A stretch of DNA of 64,000 nucleotides from Leishmania infantum JPCM5 (Eukaryota > Euglenozoa > Kinetoplastea > Trypanosomatida > Trypanosomatidae): positions 2,146,951-2,210,950 of the forward strand of contig NC_009420.2 of the NCBI RefSeq assembly GCF_000002875.2, given 5' to 3'. The translations under genes and the position numbers were made by a program. Below the pieces are notes generated by a model that was given only the letters and a program-made list of their open reading frames with translations, ran no database searches and was not told the origin of the DNA. Positions 59,466-64,000 of this stretch are shown piece after piece. The stretch's first letter is position 1. Each line of letters opens with the position of its first letter.

Positions 59466-60298
59466 TTGACCTCACAGCTTCTGATCCGGGTTTGCCGAAA
59501 GATGCGTATCTGTATGGGCCGAGAAGGGAAGGGGGAGCGGTTGGGACACCGCAGACACGAACTCCTTCACGTGTGCGTGCACCAGCGATGGCGGTGCGCT
59601 CGTCGACCGTCCTTTCGCTTCCAGCTGCAGCGCCTCGTCTTTGCTTTTCGTTGTTTGGTCGGGTGCTCGAAAGCATGAGTAGAGAGAAGGAGTGTGTGTG
59701 TGGTGTGTGTGGCTGAGAGTGCGGGGGAGCAGTCATGGCACAGCGTCGCATACGCGCGTGTAACGGAGACGCGCGCCTGTCGTCGACACGAGAGTGCTAG
59801 ACAGGCAAAGCAAAAGGCAAAGAAGGAGGCCTCGCCAACGCGGAGACCATTCCTGCTTCTGCCCCCTCCCCTTTCCAGCAAGCCACGCTTTCACAGAGGC
59901 CCACTGCACACTGCGGTGCAAGCAGCGAGGGAGTCTGGTAAGGAGGCAGAACAGCTGTGCATAAGTGCCTCAACACAAGTGAATGACTCATTTTTTTTTT
60001 TGGCCCATGACCCGAGCTCGCTAACGTCTCTTGGCCGGTCAAAAACATCCCGGGAAAGCTTGTGCCTTGCCCATCTAGCACACCAGCGCGGCAGTCCTTT
60101 GGCACGCCTAGTTGGGCGACATGGTAACGAGAGAAGCCCGTCCACCTTTTGTTGTCTTTCGGTACGACGCACACGCCTATTCACACGCAGAGGCAGCGGG
60201 CGCCAGGCTCACAAGCGCCAAGGGACGAGTGAGTTCGCAAAGACAACGCGAGTCACGCTCTTCCTCCCCGCCTCCCCGCCCCTCACCTTGCACTGGAG
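59466..60298 (-). other. Intergenic between LRR gene and TRM6
   Basis: Contains a GT run at 59692-59710 and a T-run on the plus strand at 59992-60001. No gene seen. Confidence 0.6.
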
Positions 60299-61069
60299 CT
60301 ATGACGTGCGTGCTGCGACGGTAGCCGTACTTGGTTTACATCGATCTGCAGCGCGCTCGAGTTGGCGTCGCAGCGTCGTTTCCTCACTCACAGTGGCTGT
60401 CATCTGCACCCGGATAGACTGAAAAGATCGAATGGCGGCGTCCACGATTGCCTTGGTGGAGTTTGCCGTGGCGTCGTGCGCCTCTGCGGTCGTGCTCTCA
60501 GCGAGGGAGCTCGCGCGTAGATAGGCTGACACACCATCTACCCAACGCACATGGGACACCCTAGCGAGGAAGTGCTCTCTATACGCCACAGCGTCGCGAC
60601 AAACCGGGTTGTCCAGCAGTAGCAGCCTGTCAGGGCTCTGCTGAGGACTCCCCAAGTCTGTGTCAGTGCCGTCCAAAGGCACGTGTCGCTGCAACACCAG
60701 TTCAGCGAGGCAAGGGAGCGACACGAGTGGTTGAAGGGAGCCCACCGAGGCAAGCTTGTTGCCCTCCAGCATGCATCGCTCCAGCGCCGCGCATGTGACG
60801 AGCGCGCTGATATCGTGAAGGCAGTTCTCGGCTGCGTTGATGAATGTGAGCTGCGGCGCGACGCTTTCCAGCCCTGACAACGAGCTTAGCCTGTTTCCCG
60901 ATATGTCTACGACGCGCAGCCCGCCGCAGCGGACAAAGGCATTGGCGTCGATCGCCTGATAGCCTTTGCGCCGTAAGGGCACGTGAAAGATGAGTTGGGG
61001 TTCGTACTGCTGCGAGGAGGTGAGACAGTCATCTTCAGTGAGCCTGTGCTCGGCATCCTTGTGCAGCAT
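60299..61069 (-). CDS. Leucine-rich-repeat protein
   Basis: The product is 256 aa from the ATG at 61069; the longer open frame begins with TTG and has no earlier ATG. Residues about 45-150 form SDS22-type leucine-rich repeats: LRVVDISGNRLSSLSGLESV, LTFINAAENCLHDISALV, LERCMLEGNKLASVGSLQPL and LAELVLQ, capped by the LLLLDNPVCRDAVAYREHFL motif found at the end of many LRR proteins of flagellar or phosphatase-regulatory type. The C-terminal 70 residues are helical with a heptad pattern (SFQSIRVQMTATVSEETTLR). Such proteins are often axonemal or cytoskeletal adaptors; nothing here fixes the role. Confidence 0.8.
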   Translation of the reverse strand: MLHKDAEHRLTEDDCLTSSQQYEPQLIFHVPLRRKGYQAIDANAFVRCGGLRVVDISGNRLSSLSGLESVAPQLTFINAAENCLHDISALVTCAALERCMLEGNKLASVGSLQPLVSLPCLAELVLQRHVPLDGTDTDLGSPQQSPDRLLLLDNPVCRDAVAYREHFLARVSHVRWVDGVSAYLRASSLAESTTAEAHDATANSTKAIVDAAIRSFQSIRVQMTATVSEETTLRRQLERAADRCKPSTATVAARTS

Positions 61070-61829
61070 CGCGACACTCCACCGCAACGAAACCTTTTCG
61101 GTTGTGGGTCCGCTGGTCAACTGAGTGAAGGGAACCCTATAGAGCCGTGAAGAGGCCAGTTGGTGTGTCGCTGCAGTGGCAGCCAAGCGGAAGCCAAAGC
61201 ACAGAGAAATGACACTGCCTTCGAGCAACGTGGCATAATGTGAGACGGAGAGAGTGACAGGAGTTGCGGCAACGTGCAGGATGCCGATGTCGCAGTCAGT
61301 GGAGCGTCGCCCGAGAAGGAAAGACGTGCGTGGATGAGAGTTGCTGGCTCTTTCTGTCTTCTGTTTCGCTGCCGTCTTCGTCCTCCACAGCCGTGTGCAG
61401 GCGACTATGTGACACCAAGACCGGGTGTGCTACGACAGAGAGTGACATTGAGGAGTGATTGTGCTCTAGAACACGCACAAACACGAGACCAAAGCAGCTG
61501 CGTGCCTGCGTGCGTTCAGCGACACTGCGCGGTGTGCAATTCTGCTTACCTGTTACTTGGGCACCTCGACTTGAGAAATTACGTCTGTGTGATGGACGAA
61601 AGGCGTCCTTTTTTTTCGTTTTTGTTTTTTGTGAACAACAAAAGGCGGATGACACATAGACAACAAAATCTGTCCGCCCTCCTCTCGCAGCACTTCGCCG
61701 ATGGACTTAAGCACCCGCTTGCCTGATCCTCTGTCTGCGCACCCGCCCACGTGGACGCCGATACAGAAACACAAACACACGCACACACACAGGATTCGCT
61801 GCGCGCCTTGAAAGTAGGCGCGGTCACTA
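61070..61829 (-). other. Intergenic between LRR gene and partial helical-repeat gene
   Basis: A T-rich stretch on the plus strand at 61609-61630 and a CA run at 61765-61790. No gene seen. Confidence 0.6.
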
Positions 61830-64000
61830 CTAGCAGCGATGCAGCAGAGCCTCCTGCTTCACCTTGCGTTGGGCAGACCAAAAATCCTTGACACGCCGCC
61901 TGCTCCTCACCTTCCGCAGGCGAGACGCACGCAGCTGAGTCGGCAGCTCGACCTCGAACGCGTCACACAGCTCCTCCGTCATGGCCTGGAAGTGCTTATG
62001 TCCCCGTGCGCCGTCTCGGCTGTCGAGAATATGGAGCACCAACGCACCCACGCTACTACTGTAGCCCATCTCCAAGTCGAGGATTAGCCGACCCACCTGA
62101 TACTGCTGAAGCGGTGTCAGCGACGCCGCCATCTTCTCCAGCCGTTGAAAGCACAGAACAAGAAGTCGCTCCGGCACCTGCGACACGGTCAGGCTGGCAA
62201 CGGCCTGCAGCACGCTAAGCAGCTGAGGCACGTCCAGCTTCACCTCGGTGCTGGCCTGGCGCTCGAGAGCCTGAAGCGCTGCCGTCACGACGATCTCGTC
62301 ATTGATGTTAAAGTGCGCGTGGCACTGCACGAGACGCACGATGGCACTGCGACGGCACTGATCAAGCATAGGTAGCATGCGAGTGTCGATGGCGTCCAAC
62401 ACGGGCTCCACGATTGCCTCGCTGCTGACCTGCAGCGCAGCGGTGAGGACAAGTTCCAGGTCATCGGACGGAAGCAGCGGGATATCGGTTTGAATAGGTG
62501 CGAAGACGACGGCCTCGAAGCGGCGCAGCACGGTCGTGTCCATGGCGATGGCCTTGAGGAGAACGCAGCGGCTGTGTGCGTCGGCGCGCTCGTAGCACAA
62601 CGCTAGCGTTCTTTCGAAGGTAGCGTTCTCGTCTGCGGCAGCAACGGCCGGAGTGAAGGCGCCGGATGGACTTGGCTGCGACGCCGGCAGCATCAGATCC
62701 CACGCCTTCAGGCGGCCGATGCTCTGCACCAGTCGCGCAAACTCGCTCGGGTTCAGATCACTGCTGCGGCTCAGGAGCATCCGGCATACATGCCGGCTTG
62801 CTGTCTCTTCCGTCGCTGACAGGGACGAGGTGGTGGCCGTGGCCAGCTCTGCGACGGCGGCTAGCCAGTGCTGTACGCCGTCAAACACGCTCAGCACCAG
62901 CTCAGTGACCCGTAGGAGAGGGAACGGCTGATATCCTCGTGCAGCTGCCTCCGCGCACTTCGTCGCAATGCGCAGGAGTGCCTCCAAGGCGGAAACGATA
63001 TCGCTGTCCGAGGTCATCACGACCGCCTCGTGCAGACTGGCGAGCTGTGCCTTGGTGAAGACGGACTCGAGAATGATGCCCACGGTGGATGGCAGGAGGA
63101 CGCGGTGCTCAGCGAGCAGATGCACCAGCGCTGCCAGCTCGCGCCACTGGAGCGGTGTCGTCGCCAGAATGTTGGGCAGGAGCTGCTGCTCGACCTTCGC
63201 CACAACACCCTGCTCCCGCATCTGGTGAAGAGAGGTCGGATATGATATGAGAAAAATCCGCAGCTCCTCGACAGTGAAGATGTGCTCAAGAGAGAGAAGG
63301 CGGTCGCAGCAGGCGCGAATGAGCTCACGACGCTGGTGCTGCTCTGCCTCCCCAACGATGTGTGTCGTCGACGTCAACGCCCAGAGCAAGTCGTCGATGA
63401 CCGAAGCGCTGCTCTCTCCAGTCGCTGGCTTCCTTTCGGATGGCAGCTCCGCCAGGCTGCCGCGATCGGTGCGGAAGCAGAGGTACCCCTGCAGTATCAT
63501 CATGAGCAAGCTCTTGTCTGACTCACTGGTGTCCTCGGCCACCGCCGATACCCGATCCAGCAAGCGCCGCAGCAGCGGCAGAGGCACATCTTCATGACGC
63601 GCTGCCAGCGCAGAGAGCACGCGTGCGACCCAGGCGATGGTCATGTGCGGCAGGTGGGCCGCAACAATAGCCTCGCTGATCTGCATCGGCAGCCTCTTCG
63701 CAATCGTGACGTAGTCGTTGAGATCGACGCTGGCATGCATGTCTGTTGTGGAAAGTAACGTCAGCACCTCAGCGGCCCCGGCAGGGTACTGTGCGACCAG
63801 CAGCAGCAGCTCCCGCTGGCTGAAGTCGCTCAGCTGCGGCTGCAGCTGCTGCACCACAAACGCAGACACGCGAGGGAAAAAGACGGAGAGCCTCCGCATA
63901 TGGGCGAGGCCGAGCTGCTTCAACTCGACCGCCCCAAGATATGGAATGAGGCGGAGGAGGCAAGCCTCTAACTTGGCGTGGGCTGCTACGTGACTCTCAA
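61830..64000 (-). CDS. Helical-repeat protein, 5' end beyond the window
   Basis: The frame is open from the window end to the stop at 61830, about 722 codons, with no stop before position 64000, so the N-terminus is missing. The visible part consists of tandem helical pairs such as FSQRELLLLVAQYPAGAAEV, MTIAWVARVLSALAARHEDV, FTVEELRIFLISYPTS and LDVPQLLSVLQAVASL. The pattern is like the repeats of FASTK/RAP or mitochondrial-translation factors of kinetoplastids. It ends in a basic segment (RASRLRKVRSRRRVKDFWSA) but no RAP domain. It resembles the genes at 41111-43129 and 6745-8442 in style, though not clearly in sequence. RNA-related organellar function is inferred. Confidence 0.75.
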   Translation of the reverse strand, partial: ESHVAAHAKLEACLLRLIPYLGAVELKQLGLAHMRRLSVFFPRVSAFVVQQLQPQLSDFSQRELLLLVAQYPAGAAEVLTLLSTTDMHASVDLNDYVTIAKRLPMQISEAIVAAHLPHMTIAWVARVLSALAARHEDVPLPLLRRLLDRVSAVAEDTSESDKSLLMMILQGYLCFRTDRGSLAELPSERKPATGESSASVIDDLLWALTSTTHIVGEAEQHQRRELIRACCDRLLSLEHIFTVEELRIFLISYPTSLHQMREQGVVAKVEQQLLPNILATTPLQWRELAALVHLLAEHRVLLPSTVGIILESVFTKAQLASLHEAVVMTSDSDIVSALEALLRIATKCAEAAARGYQPFPLLRVTELVLSVFDGVQHWLAAVAELATATTSSLSATEETASRHVCRMLLSRSSDLNPSEFARLVQSIGRLKAWDLMLPASQPSPSGAFTPAVAAADENATFERTLALCYERADAHSRCVLLKAIAMDTTVLRRFEAVVFAPIQTDIPLLPSDDLELVLTAALQVSSEAIVEPVLDAIDTRMLPMLDQCRRSAIVRLVQCHAHFNINDEIVVTAALQALERQASTEVKLDVPQLLSVLQAVASLTVSQVPERLLVLCFQRLEKMAASLTPLQQYQVGRLILDLEMGYSSSVGALVLHILDSRDGARGHKHFQAMTEELCDAFEVELPTQLRASRLRKVRSRRRVKDFWSAQRKVKQEALLHRC

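Overview
The window looks like nuclear DNA of a trypanosomatid of the Leishmania/Leptomonas type. All supported genes, about 25 plus one broken gene, lie on the minus strand with no introns. They are separated by 0.4-2.5 kb spacers full of GT/CA microsatellites and homopolymer runs. Most genes have a polypyrimidine tract followed by an AG just upstream of the ATG on the coding strand, as expected for spliced-leader trans-splicing. No strand switch is seen, so the window reads as one stretch of a polycistronic transcription unit running from high to low coordinates. The product families (IleRS with a second internal start, an L-type cyclin, RNA-processing factors) fit this. From memory only, the content resembles the distal part of Leishmania chromosome 36; I cannot verify synteny or species.

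Layout in transcription order (64000 to 1): a partial helical-repeat protein runs off the window end (61830-64000). It is followed by a leucine-rich-repeat protein, TRM6 (non-catalytic subunit of tRNA m1A58 methyltransferase), a 47-residue protein, a small MscS-type channel, a 1770-residue RAB3GAP2-like protein, a TruD/PUS7 pseudouridine synthase, a Ser-rich coiled-coil protein with a suspicious out-of-frame tail, a helical-repeat protein, an 88-residue basic protein, a DCN1-like neddylation factor, an ASCC2-like CUE-domain protein (ribosome quality control), two unrecognised proteins, and a DEAH-box helicase. Then come a DAO-type FAD oxidoreductase with a long C-terminal extension, a canopy/saposin-like secreted protein, an L-type cyclin, an SWS1/ZSWIM7-like recombination factor, isoleucyl-tRNA synthetase, a membrane-anchored NERD-domain protein, a probable mitochondrial protein, a decayed AP-4 beta adaptin gene, a short CAP/Srv2 protein and an ARMC1-like protein.

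There is no operon-like functional grouping, as is normal for these units, although tRNA/RNA functions (IleRS, TRM6, TruD, DEAH helicase, ASCC2, cyclin L) are frequent. The most noteworthy items are: (1) the AP-4 beta adaptin pseudogene at 4442-6070; (2) a 239-bp repeat present twice without a mismatch, each time in a 3' UTR (18975-19213 and 26490-26728); (3) two spliced-leader acceptor regions on IleRS, consistent with dual cytosolic/mitochondrial targeting; (4) a coding-looking tail out of frame after the gene at 43685-45868; (5) a 47-codon gene at 57251-57394. Thirteen ambiguous bases lie at 36344-36447. I did not find a defence system, CRISPR array, rRNA or an intact tRNA gene.
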